Assembly (NCBI GenBank): GCA_005880805.1
Contig: VBFZ01000080.1
Span: 1-13,565, forward strand
Reading direction: 5' to 3'
DNA from: Chloroflexota bacterium
GTDB lineage: Bacteria > Chloroflexota > Limnocylindria > Limnocylindrales > CSP1-4
DNA: 13,565 bases
This document shows, in pieces, positions 1 to 10,040 of the stretch. Numbering within the stretch: the first letter of the stretch is position 1; the number at the start of each line of letters is the position of its first letter. Made by a program: the position numbers and the translations under genes. The notes under the pieces were generated by a model. The model did no database searches. It saw only the letters and a list, made by a program, of their open reading frames with translations, and was not told the DNA's origin.

Positions 1-3831
<3,831 letters not shown>

Positions 3832-3842
3832 CGGGACCGCCG

Positions 3843-3848
3843 AGTATA
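3843..3848 (-). promoter_or_regulatory. Putative -10 box of the Lhr helicase gene
   Basis: TATACT read on the minus strand matches the TATAAT consensus at five of six positions and ends 11 nt before the GTG start at 3831. Initiation 6-7 nt downstream would leave a leader of only about 4-5 nt, so the mRNA would be nearly leaderless, which agrees with the absence of a Shine-Dalgarno. No convincing -35 hexamer is seen. Confidence 0.5.
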
Positions 3849-3884
3849 CGGCCGGTCGTGACTTTCGACCAGATGTTCTATTTT

Positions 3885-3900
3885 GTCGCGGTCACGCGAC
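3885..3900. repeat. Short inverted repeat in the lhr / small-gene divergent region
   Basis: GTCGCG-GTCA-CGCGAC is a perfect 6-bp inverted repeat with a 4-nt spacer, about 40 bp upstream of the lhr -10 box and next to an AT-rich stretch (TATTTT at 3879-3884). It could be an operator half-site pair or chance in GC-rich DNA. There is no T-run in either direction, so it does not look like a terminator. The rest of the 235-bp gap between the two divergent genes shows no gene. Confidence 0.25.
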
Positions 3901-4050
3901 ACGGCGGCTGTCGCCTGTGCGACATCGAGGTAGACGGCCGAGCGACCGACTGTGGAAAACCTGATCGACACGTCTGCGGTCGCCCATGCGCTCACGTTCA
4001 CTCCATCCGCGGCCGCACCATCGCCTCGTTCTCGCGAACACCCGCATCGC

Positions 4051-4064
4051 GGGAGAGGAGAAGG
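4051..4064 (+). promoter_or_regulatory. Strong Shine-Dalgarno of the 68-residue gene
   Basis: A purine-rich run GGGAGAGGAGAAGG ends 2 nt before ATG 4067 and contains two good anti-16S matches (GGAG at 4052-4055, AGGAG at 4056-4060), the latter spaced 6 nt from the ATG. It fixes the start of the small gene and is the only strong ribosome binding site seen in the window. Its 5' edge overlaps the right arm of a small hairpin (CCCGC 4041-4045 with GCGGG 4049-4053), leaving the core free. Confidence 0.8.
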
Positions 4065-4066
4065 AA

Positions 4067-4273
4067 ATGAACGCCTACGTCATGAACGAACTGGCTCGAG
4101 GCCGGCAGGCGGATCTCATGGCCGAGGCCGACCGGGGCCGCCTGGCGCGGATCGCCCGAGAGGGCAAGCGCGGCCAGCACGACGCCCGGTTCCGCCGGGC
4201 GGGCAAGCTGCTCGCAGCGGCCGCGACGGCAGCCGCGCTCCTGACCGCAGCGTCGGCGATCGTGCCGCACTGA
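4067..4273 (+). CDS. Small protein with C-terminal membrane helix, unknown function
   Basis: A 68-residue protein starting MNAYVMNELARGRQADLM. Residues 1-46 are highly charged and predicted helical (many Arg, Ala, Glu). Residues 47-64 (KLLAAAATAAALLTAASA) form one hydrophobic Ala/Leu helix close to the C-terminus, giving a tail-anchored or single-pass membrane layout with a basic cytoplasmic part. The start is set by a very strong Shine-Dalgarno at 4051-4064; upstream in-frame ATGs lack one. A hairpin terminator follows 41 nt after the stop, so it is probably a monocistronic, well expressed unit. I do not recognise a named family; similar short Arg-rich, tail-anchored proteins exist in Chloroflexota and Actinobacteria, but no function can be assigned. 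It is divergent from lhr and convergent with the AcuC gene. Confidence 0.8.
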   Translation: MNAYVMNELARGRQADLMAEADRGRLARIAREGKRGQHDARFRRAGKLLAAAATAAALLTAASAIVPH

Positions 4274-4313
4274 CGCTCGGTCAGGGCATCTACCACATCA
4301 CAGATCGGGGACG

Positions 4314-4350
4314 GCGACCGGCAGCTTTGGGGGCTGCCGGTCGCGTTATT
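4314..4350 (+). terminator. Intrinsic terminator between convergent genes
   Basis: A perfect 12-bp stem (GCGACCGGCAGC 4314-4325 pairs with GCTGCCGGTCGC 4333-4344) with a 7-nt loop TTTGGGG, followed by GTTATT on the plus strand. It lies 41 nt after the small gene's stop and abuts the stop (4346-4348) of the opposite-strand AcuC fusion gene. The weak T-rich tail is on the plus side only, but the stem could also stop minus-strand transcription. Confidence 0.8.
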
Positions 4351-6076
4351 GCGCCGGCCGTCTGGCCGAAAACGCGCTCCGATCGACCCGGCTGACATCG
4401 CCCTCCAGGGCGCGCGACTCGAAGCCCGCGTGCTCGAGCACACTGTGAGCGATGTCCCGGCGCAATTCGAGTGGCAGCGGATCCACCGGGTCGCGCTCCG
4501 CGAGCGTGAAGCTCGCGTCAACCCAACCCTCCGCGGTCGCGAGATGCCCCTCCAGAAGCCTTCCGGCGAGGCCTCGCCGGCGCCACTCCGGAGCTACGCC
4601 CAGGGCGACGAGCTCGTTCCCACCATCGCGCCCCTCGCCACGAGGGATGCTGATCGCGACTGCGACGATGGAGGCATCAGCCACCGCGGCGCTCACCTGC
4701 GCCCCGTCGGCCATGGCTCGCGTGATCAGCGCGTGCCCGGCCGCCGGATCGAGTGGTGAGATCACCCGCGCTGCCAATGACAGGCGCCCGATCGATTCGT
4801 GGCTCAACCGGTCGATCACGGTCGGCGTCGCCGACGCGCCTGGTGCCGCAGCATCGTTCGACGCGGGGGACGGCTCGTCCTCGAATGGGGTCCACCACTC
4901 GCGGTCCTCGGCCAGCTGCAGCAGGCGTGGAATGACGACTCGCCGCAGCAGCCGGGCGGTCCCGAGGGATTCCGCTTCGGCCGACCGCTGTCGGAGATCG
5001 GTCGCCAGCCCTGCGTTCGGCTCGTCGTCGAACGTCGCCGGAGGCGGAGACTGGCCGTAACTCGTCGCCTCGGACACCCAGCGTTCGCGCCAGCTCTCCG
5101 GCGTCGCCGCGGGCGCTTCACGATGAGCACCCGCGAGCCACGTCAGGGCCCAGGCGCGCGGGACCACGCGATAGACGTCGTAGCCTCCGCCGCCGGTCGC
5201 CAGCCAGCGACCGCCCGCGAAGCGGTGCGCGACCTGGTCGACGAGCCGTGCCGCGCGACCCATCGCGGTCGTCGTGACCTGGAGGTGCGCGAGCGGATCC
5301 CACGCGTGGGAGTCGGCGCCGTGCTGGCTCACGACCACGTCGGGCCCGAAGGCCGCCGCGAGCGCCGGAACGATCGAGTTGACGGCCGCGAGCCAGGCAT
5401 CTTCGCCCGTGAACGGCTCCATCGGAACGTTCACCACCGTTCCGGCGGCAGTCCCCTCTCCGACCTCGCTCGCGAACCCGCTGCCCGGGAAGAGATAGAG
5501 GCCCGACTCGTGGAAGGAGATCGTCATCACGCCCGGATCCGAGGCGTGGATTGCCTGGACGCCGTCGCCGTGATGGACGTCGAGATCGACGTACAGCACG
5601 CGCATCCCCGCCCGACGCGCGAGAGCGATCGCCAGCGCGGGGTCGTCGTAGATGCAGAAGCCGGACGCGCGGTCCGGCATGGCGTGGTGCAGGCCGCCAC
5701 CAGGATGGAACCCGTGCTCGACGTCGCCGCGCAGGATGGCCTCCATTGCTCGCAGGCTTCCGCCGGCGACGGCTGCGGCGGCCTCGTGCATACCCGCGAA
5801 CGGCGGGTCATCGCCGAACTGGCCGATTCCCGCCTCCGGCTCGCCGAACGGGTCGCGTGAGAAGCGCCGGACGACCTCCAGGTAGCGCGCGGTGTGAGCG
5901 AGCAGCAGCTCCTCGTCCGGGGCAGGCTCGGGGGCCAGACCGGGCTCGGCGCCCAAAGCCCGCAGGAGGTCAATTCCCGGCCCGAATCGCCTGGGCGTCA
6001 ACGGATGCGCCGACCCGAAGTCGTAGGTCGGCGATCGGGGTCCGAACACGAGAAGCGGACCGGCGGCTGTCGGCAC
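4346..6076 (-). CDS. acuC: AcuC-type class I-like deacetylase fused to a GNAT-like domain
   Basis: A 576-residue protein. Residues 1 to about 400 are an arginase-fold, zinc-dependent histone-deacetylase-family enzyme of the AcuC type, which in Bacillus removes acetyl groups from lysines of acetyl-CoA synthetase. Seen: the paired catalytic histidines at 130-131 (GGGLHHAMPD), zinc ligands D166 and H168 in YVDLDVHHGDGV, third ligand D255 in QHGADSHAWD, and catalytic Tyr299 in GGGGYDVYR. All key residues are present, so it should be active. After a low-complexity linker, residues about 420-576 resemble a GNAT acetyltransferase: LVALGVAPEWRRRGLAGRLL fits the acetyl-CoA-binding motif A (R-x-x-G-x-A). 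Usual AcuC length is about 380-400 residues, so the C-terminal domain is extra. GTG 6076 is chosen because it precedes the conserved PLLVFGPRSPTYDFGSAHPL, has a TATCTT box 7 nt upstream, and avoids overlap with the divergent gene; the frame itself stays open to 6232. Confidence 0.9.
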   Translation of the reverse strand: MPTAAGPLLVFGPRSPTYDFGSAHPLTPRRFGPGIDLLRALGAEPGLAPEPAPDEELLLAHTARYLEVVRRFSRDPFGEPEAGIGQFGDDPPFAGMHEAAAAVAGGSLRAMEAILRGDVEHGFHPGGGLHHAMPDRASGFCIYDDPALAIALARRAGMRVLYVDLDVHHGDGVQAIHASDPGVMTISFHESGLYLFPGSGFASEVGEGTAAGTVVNVPMEPFTGEDAWLAAVNSIVPALAAAFGPDVVVSQHGADSHAWDPLAHLQVTTTAMGRAARLVDQVAHRFAGGRWLATGGGGYDVYRVVPRAWALTWLAGAHREAPAATPESWRERWVSEATSYGQSPPPATFDDEPNAGLATDLRQRSAEAESLGTARLLRRVVIPRLLQLAEDREWWTPFEDEPSPASNDAAAPGASATPTVIDRLSHESIGRLSLAARVISPLDPAAGHALITRAMADGAQVSAAVADASIVAVAISIPRGEGRDGGNELVALGVAPEWRRRGLAGRLLEGHLATAEGWVDASFTLAERDPVDPLPLELRRDIAHSVLEHAGFESRALEGDVSRVDRSAFSARRPAQ

Positions 6077-6082
6077 GGATGG

Positions 6083-6088
6083 CAAGAT
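6083..6088 (+). promoter_or_regulatory. Putative -10 box of the DUF3052 gene, leaderless
   Basis: CAAGAT matches TATAAT at positions 2, 5 and 6 and is separated by 6 nt (AGCGCC) from GTG 6095, the same spacing as other starts in this window. It overlaps the minus-strand box of the AcuC gene by five bases. The hexamer itself is weak, so the call rests mainly on spacing. Confidence 0.4.
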
Positions 6089-6089
6089 A
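6084..6089 (-). promoter_or_regulatory. Putative -10 box of the AcuC fusion gene, leaderless
   Basis: TATCTT on the minus strand (four of six consensus positions) lies 7 nt before GTG 6076. Transcription would begin at or next to the start codon. It sits directly on the plus-strand box for the divergent gene, so polymerase could probably not occupy both at once. Confidence 0.5.
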
Positions 6090-6094
6090 GCGCC

Positions 6095-6493
6095 GTGGAA
6101 CGAACCTACACGAGGCCGCTGCTGGACAAGCTGGGCGTCCGCCCGGGCGCCAGGGTCGCGATCCTGGACGTCGAGGATCCGAGCTTTCGGGGCCTGCTGG
6201 CGAGCCGGACATCCGACGTCACCGATGGGCAACCGAAGCCCGACACGGACCTGATCTTCGTCGCGGCGGACTCCATCGACGAACTGCTCCCCCTTCGGGA
6301 GCTCAGAGGCTCGATCGTCCCGAACGGAGCCATCTGGGTCGTCTCACGCAAGGGCAAGGCGGCCAGGATCCGGGACACGGACGTCATGGCCGCCGCAAGA
6401 TCGGCCGGGCTGGTCGACAACAAGGTCGTCTCGTTCTCGGACACGCATACGACGATTCGACTCGTCATTCCGCGCGCCGACCGGCAGGCCTGA
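6095..6493 (+). CDS. DUF3052 family protein
   Basis: A 132-residue protein of the DUF3052 family, short alpha/beta proteins with a Rossmann-like look reminiscent of a reduced methyltransferase fold; function unknown. Seen: an opening RPLLDKLGVRPGARVAILDV matching the usual family start (KLGI-PG-RV), a central strand DLIFVAADSIDEL, the PNGAIWVVSRKGK segment corresponding to the family's PP-G-LWVAWPKK, and the near-C-terminal ARSAGLVDNKVVSFSDTHTTIRLV, matching the conserved GLVDNKV signature. Length is close to the family norm of about 130-150. GTG 6095 is chosen because it gives exactly this start, and a -10-like CAAGAT lies 6 nt upstream; earlier in-frame starts would lie inside the divergent AcuC gene. 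No Shine-Dalgarno is present. Confidence 0.85.
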   Translation: MERTYTRPLLDKLGVRPGARVAILDVEDPSFRGLLASRTSDVTDGQPKPDTDLIFVAADSIDELLPLRELRGSIVPNGAIWVVSRKGKAARIRDTDVMAAARSAGLVDNKVVSFSDTHTTIRLVIPRADRQA

Positions 6494-6518
6494 GCTTCCG
6501 GCGCCGCGGCCTCGCGCG

Positions 6519-6524
6519 TACCAT
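6519..6524 (+). promoter_or_regulatory. Putative -10 box, leaderless start at 6531
   Basis: TACCAT lies exactly 6 nt before GTG 6531. The identical hexamer at the same spacing precedes the genes starting at 10001 (-) and 11221 (+). It implies that the small membrane protein and the downstream glycosylase gene have their own promoter, separate from the DUF3052 gene ending 25 nt earlier. Confidence 0.55.
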
Positions 6525-6530
6525 GCGCGC

Positions 6531-6740
6531 GTGGATCTCACCCTGCTGCTCGTCGTGATCCTGATCCTGGTGCTGATCTGCTTGGCCGCAGCCTGGGCAA
6601 CGGGATCCGCAACGCGCGGCGAGAGGCATCAAACTTCCGCAGCGAGCGAAACCGCCCCACCGACGACGACCAGCCTCCGACCTGACGCGTCCCAGGAATC
6701 GTGTCTAACCGGGGGGAGCCTCCCGACCTCGCCGAACTGA
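6531..6740 (+). CDS. Small single-pass membrane protein, unknown
   Basis: A 69-residue product beginning with a GTG. Residues 2-24 (DLTLLLVVILILVLICLAAA onward) form one strongly hydrophobic helix immediately at the N-terminus, followed by a polar tail rich in Thr, Ser and Pro. It could be a single-pass membrane protein with an exposed disordered tail; no lipobox is apparent. Evidence that it is real: the TACCAT box at the standard 6-nt distance and the sharply non-random hydrophobic start. The C-terminal half has weaker codon bias and its last 40 nt overlap the glycosylase gene, so the true end or existence of the tail is less certain. An alternative is that this is mainly the leader of the glycosylase transcript. 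No family recognised. Confidence 0.5.
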   Translation: MDLTLLLVVILILVLICLAAAWATGSATRGERHQTSAASETAPPTTTSLRPDASQESCLTGGSLPTSPN

Positions 6741-7306
6741 CGCGACGGCCGGGCCCGGGCACGCACCGAACGGTGATCGACGTCGACGGACGGCAGACGA
6801 CCACGCTCGCGGACCTGCCCCCAGCGCGAGGCGGCCTGCTGTTCGTCGGCCTCAATCCGTCGCTCGTCAGTGTGAACGCGGGTCACTATCACCAGGGCCA
6901 GTTGGGACAGATGTTCTGGCGACGCCTGATCGCGGCCGGGATCCTGCCCGGTGACACCTCGATCGGCTCCGCGGACGATGCCCTGGTCGCCGCCGGCCAC
7001 GGCATCACCGACCTCATCAAACGACCCAGCCCGCGCGACAACGCGAGCGACTCGGAGCTCCGGGCGGGCGTGGGACCGCTGTGGCAGAAGGTCGCACTCT
7101 GGCGGCCGGCAGCCGTCGTGTTCGTCTACAAGCGGGCGGCCGAATCGGCCGCCGGCCGACGGCTGAGCGCCAGGTGGGGCCAGCTCCAGGGCGTCGCCCT
7201 CGGCGGGCGACCATGCTTCCTCATGCCGGGTCCGTATGCCAGCGCGGAAGACGTGGCGGCCGGGCTCAACTTCCTGCGCAACCTGGCCGCGGCCGTCGCC
7301 GATTGA
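6701..7306 (+). CDS. Mug/TDG-type mismatch-specific DNA glycosylase
   Basis: Uracil-DNA-glycosylase superfamily protein of the Mug/TDG branch, which excises U or T mispaired with G to start base-excision repair; 201 residues from GTG 6701. Seen: LLFVGLNPSLVSVNAGHYHQ (46-65), corresponding to Mug motif 1 GINPGLSS with the catalytic-type Asn at 52, then MFWRRLIAAGIL as in the family's RFW--L--AG, and HGITDLIKRPSPRD (100-113), equivalent to Mug GITNLV-RPT. The C-terminal motif is MPGPYAS (175-181) rather than the common NPSG, a departure at the intercalation loop. The frame is closed by a stop at 6683-6685, so GTG 6701 is the first possible start, with AGGA just upstream at short spacing; GTG 6773 is the alternative. 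It overlaps the small membrane gene by 40 nt and converges on a GNAT gene. Confidence 0.85.
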   Translation: MSNRGEPPDLAELTRRPGPGTHRTVIDVDGRQTTTLADLPPARGGLLFVGLNPSLVSVNAGHYHQGQLGQMFWRRLIAAGILPGDTSIGSADDALVAAGHGITDLIKRPSPRDNASDSELRAGVGPLWQKVALWRPAAVVFVYKRAAESAAGRRLSARWGQLQGVALGGRPCFLMPGPYASAEDVAAGLNFLRNLAAAVAD

Positions 7307-7350
7307 TCCGACGTTCGATCCGCGGGTATCTCGGTGCGGCCGCCCTCCCG

Positions 7351-7860
7351 TTAGCGCAGCGCCAGCCGATAGCTCAGGAGCCGGCGCCCGGGCGCGAACT
7401 CCCAGTCCCGCTCTGGCGAGCGCTCGAACCCGAGGCGTTCGTACAATCGGTGCGCGGTCGTCATCGCCGGCAGTGTGAAGAGGACGATCCGCGCCCGGCC
7501 GTCGGCTCGAGCGCGGTCGATGCACGCGCGCGTGAGCGCCTCGCCGACGCCGCGCCCGCGGGCGGAAGGGCGGACCGCCAGCATGCGGAACGCCGCCTCG
7601 TCCTCATCCTGCGATTCGGCGAACGGACCCGGCCCGCTGATGTAGGTCGCGGACCCGAGGACGGTCCCCGTCTCGTCGACCGCAACCAGGACCGGGCGGA
7701 CCGCGGCACGAGTGGCGACGTCACGCAGTTCCTCGATGTAGTCGGGATCCTCCGCAACTTCCGGATAGCCGATGTACGCGGACACGATCAGGTCGCCGAT
7801 CGCCTCGTACTCTTCACGGCAGGCCTCGCGGATCTCGACCTGTTCGGTCACCCGGCTCAT
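7351..7860 (-). CDS. GNAT family N-acetyltransferase
   Basis: A 169-residue acetyltransferase of the GNAT superfamily, transferring an acetyl group from acetyl-CoA to an amine; the substrate cannot be told from sequence. Seen: an N-terminal VEIREACREEYEAIGDLIV strand-helix (motif C region), AAFRMLAVRPSARGRGVGEA (89-108) containing the R-x-x-G-x-G acetyl-CoA pyrophosphate loop, and TTAHRLYERLGFER (134-147), the usual motif B A--LY-rlGF. Length is normal for the fold. The start codon ATG (7860-7858) overlaps the stop TGA (7859-7857) of the upstream DUF255 gene as ATGA, so the two are very probably co-transcribed and translationally coupled. Forty-four bp separate its stop from the converging glycosylase gene, with no clear terminator. 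Confidence 0.92.
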   Translation of the reverse strand: MSRVTEQVEIREACREEYEAIGDLIVSAYIGYPEVAEDPDYIEELRDVATRAAVRPVLVAVDETGTVLGSATYISGPGPFAESQDEDEAAFRMLAVRPSARGRGVGEALTRACIDRARADGRARIVLFTLPAMTTAHRLYERLGFERSPERDWEFAPGRRLLSYRLALR

Positions 7861-10001
7861 GCGGCGCCAGCAGGGGCGTCGAGCTGCGCGCGCAACGCCT
7901 CGGGCTCGGTCACCGGCAGTCGACAGGCGAAGTTCAGGCAGATGAAGGCGGTCGGTCGTCCTTCGACCATCGATCGGTCATGGAGGAGCGGCACCGCATT
8001 CCGGAGCGCGGTCTCCTCGGATGCAACCGCCACGACCTGCCTGGGCCGGAAACCAGCTCGGGCGACCTCGAGCAACGCGGCGGTGTGGGGATCCTCCGGC
8101 CGGCCCACGATCGCAACCTCGAGCGGCGCGCCGAGCGCGAAATCGAGCGCGACCAGCCATTGCCCGAACGCGGACGGATAGCGGCCGAGCAACCCGGAGA
8201 CCTGGGACAGCGCCGCCTCCGCGGCCGCCCGATAGCGCTCTTCCCCGGCTATCGCGGCGAGTCGGAGCAGCACAACGGTCGCCATGGCGTTCCCGGACGG
8301 CAGCGCGTTGTCCTGGATGTCCTTCGGGCGAGTCACCAGCGTCTCGTGGTCGTCGGCGGTGTCGAAGAACCCGGCGGCCGGGTCTGCGAAGCGCTCCAGC
8401 ACGGTGTCCATGAGCTCACGGGCCGTGACGAACCAGCGGTCCTCGAAGGTGGCCTCGTACAGCGCGAGCAGGCCGTCGGCGAGGTGGCTGTAGTCCTCGA
8501 GCACGCCGTCGCCCGATGCGCGGCCGTCCTTCCAGGATCGCTTCAGCCGCCTGCCAGGTCCGCGGAGGCCGTCGAGGATGGCGTTCGCGGCCTCGACGGC
8601 GATCGCGCGATAGGACCTCGCGGCCTCGCGATCGTCCGGATCCTCTGAGGCTGAGAGGGCCGCCGCGGCGTCCGCGAACGCCCCGATCGCCAAACCGTTC
8701 CACGCTGCGAGGGCCTTGTCGTCGCGCGCGGGTTGCGGGCGCTCCGCGCGGCGCGCGAGCAGGATTCCGCGTGCCTCCTCCAGGCGAGCCGCGACGTCGG
8801 CCTCCGAGAGCTCGAACTCGACGGCGAGATGCGCATCGGAGGGGACCCTGGACAGGATGGTCTTGCCTTCCCAGTTGCCGGCCTCGGTCACACCGTAGGC
8901 GGCAGAGACCAGCCGGCGAAGCTCGTCGGAGTCGAGGGCGTCGCGAACCGCCGCCGCCGTCCATGTGAACGTGCCACCCTCTTCGCCCTCGGTGTCCGCG
9001 TCCTGGCTCGCGGCAAACGCACCGTCGCCGGTTCTCAGCTCGCGAGCCATGTAATCGAGCGTTCCGCGCGCGACGTCCCGATAACGCTTCGCACCGGTGA
9101 GCTGCCAGGCGTGGAGGTAGACCCGTGCGAGCTGGGCGTTGTCGTACAGCATCTGCTCGAAGTGGGGCACGAGCCAGGCCGCGTCGGTCGCGTAGCGGTG
9201 GAATCCGCCCCCCAGCTGGTCGTGGATGCCGCCGTCGGCCATTGCATCCAGGGTCCGGAGCGCCATGGCCAGAGCACGGGCATCGGCACCCGGCCAGCCG
9301 TCGGAGCCGGCCGAGCGGCGCAGCAGGAACTCGATCGTCATCGACTGCGGGAACTTCGGCGCGCGGCCCCACCCTCCCCGCGCGGCGTCGAAGGTCGTCT
9401 CGAGTGCAGCGACCGCCGCATCGAGCTGAGGACGGTCCGGCAACGGAGCTGTCCCGGCGGTCGTATCCGCCCGGGCGTGACGGACCAGCTCTTCGACCAG
9501 ATGGGCGCCGGATGACTCGACCGCGGCCCGATCGCCCTGCCATGCCCTCCGAACGCCGGCCAGCACATCCCGGAAAGACGGCGACCCGTGCCGAGCGTCG
9601 TTGGGGAAGTAGGTTCCGCCGTAGAAAGGCTTGCCCTCGGGTGTCAGGAAGACGCTCATCGGCCAGCCGCCCGAGCCGGTCATTGCCTGCACGGCAGTCA
9701 TGTAGACCTGGTCGAGGTCCGGCCGCTCCTCGCGGTCGACCTTGATCGCCACGAACCCGTCCCGAAGGTCCGCGGCGGTCGCCTCGTCCTCGAAGGACTC
9801 GCGCTCCATGACGTGGCACCAGTGGCATGCGGCATAGCCGATCGAGAGGAAGATCGGCTTGTCCTCGGCCTTCGCCTTGGCGAGCGCTTCGGGCCCCCAC
9901 GGGTACCAGTCGACCGGGTTGTGGGCGTGCTGGAGCAGGTACGGGCTCGTCTCCCCGGCGAGTCGATTCGTGTAGCGGGGCTCGGTACTCGCCGCGGACA
10001 T
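7857..10001 (-). CDS. Thioredoxin domain-containing protein (DUF255, YyaL/SPATA20 family)
   Basis: A 714-residue protein of the YyaL/SPATA20 family: an N-terminal thioredoxin-like DUF255 domain (about 1-165) followed by an alpha-helical six-hairpin barrel related to glycosidases. The physiological role is unknown; a redox or sugar-processing role is often suggested. Seen: NRLAGETSPYLLQHAHNPVD at 12-31, the family signature; the CHWC redox motif at 59-62 within GYAACHWCHVME; VDREERPDLDQVYM; GGWPMSVFLTP; and GGTYFP, all hallmarks. The barrel part carries GGFHRYATD, PHFEQMLYDNAQL, SQDADTEGEEGGTFTW and NALPSGNAM, also typical. The family is usually about 650-700 residues, so this is complete. ATG 10001 is chosen because a TACCAT box lies 6 nt upstream and the signature follows directly; the frame stays open to 10835, but that part is antisense to the antiporter gene. 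Confidence 0.96.
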   Translation of the reverse strand: MSAASTEPRYTNRLAGETSPYLLQHAHNPVDWYPWGPEALAKAKAEDKPIFLSIGYAACHWCHVMERESFEDEATAADLRDGFVAIKVDREERPDLDQVYMTAVQAMTGSGGWPMSVFLTPEGKPFYGGTYFPNDARHGSPSFRDVLAGVRRAWQGDRAAVESSGAHLVEELVRHARADTTAGTAPLPDRPQLDAAVAALETTFDAARGGWGRAPKFPQSMTIEFLLRRSAGSDGWPGADARALAMALRTLDAMADGGIHDQLGGGFHRYATDAAWLVPHFEQMLYDNAQLARVYLHAWQLTGAKRYRDVARGTLDYMARELRTGDGAFAASQDADTEGEEGGTFTWTAAAVRDALDSDELRRLVSAAYGVTEAGNWEGKTILSRVPSDAHLAVEFELSEADVAARLEEARGILLARRAERPQPARDDKALAAWNGLAIGAFADAAAALSASEDPDDREAARSYRAIAVEAANAILDGLRGPGRRLKRSWKDGRASGDGVLEDYSHLADGLLALYEATFEDRWFVTARELMDTVLERFADPAAGFFDTADDHETLVTRPKDIQDNALPSGNAMATVVLLRLAAIAGEERYRAAAEAALSQVSGLLGRYPSAFGQWLVALDFALGAPLEVAIVGRPEDPHTAALLEVARAGFRPRQVVAVASEETALRNAVPLLHDRSMVEGRPTAFICLNFACRLPVTEPEALRAQLDAPAGAA

Positions 10002-10007
10002 GCCTCG

Positions 10008-10013
10008 ATGGTA
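10008..10013 (-). promoter_or_regulatory. Putative -10 box of the DUF255 gene, leaderless
   Basis: TACCAT on the minus strand, 6 nt (CGAGGC) before ATG 10001. Same hexamer and spacing as at 6519 and 11209. It lies in a 39-bp divergent gap shared with the antiporter promoter. No -35 element is visible. Confidence 0.6.
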
Positions 10014-10028
10014 GCCCCAGGCAGCCCC

Positions 10029-10034
10029 TATCCT
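10029..10034 (+). promoter_or_regulatory. Putative -10 box of the antiporter gene, leaderless
   Basis: TATCCT (four of six consensus positions) ends 6 nt (GCCCCG) before ATG 10041. Together with the minus-strand box at 10008-10013 it forms a compact back-to-back promoter pair in 39 bp between the two start codons. Confidence 0.6.
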
Positions 10035-10040
10035 GCCCCG

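Noticed and set aside
3952..4395. 147-codon plus-strand frame starting GTG 3952
   Set aside because: It overlaps the small gene in another frame, crosses the terminator and has no ribosome binding site or protein-like composition.
6077..6232. N-terminal extension of the AcuC fusion up to ATG 6232
   Set aside because: It would overlap the conserved DUF3052 gene by about 140 nt and adds residues absent from the family; GTG 6076 has a promoter-like box.
7307..7350. Possible terminator between the glycosylase and GNAT genes
   Set aside because: Only a short GC palindrome (GCGGCCGC) is present; there is no stable stem with a T-run.
9588..10040. Upstream extension of the antiporter frame
   Set aside because: It is antisense to the start of the DUF255 gene and precedes the ATG with the TATCCT box; the extra residues look random.
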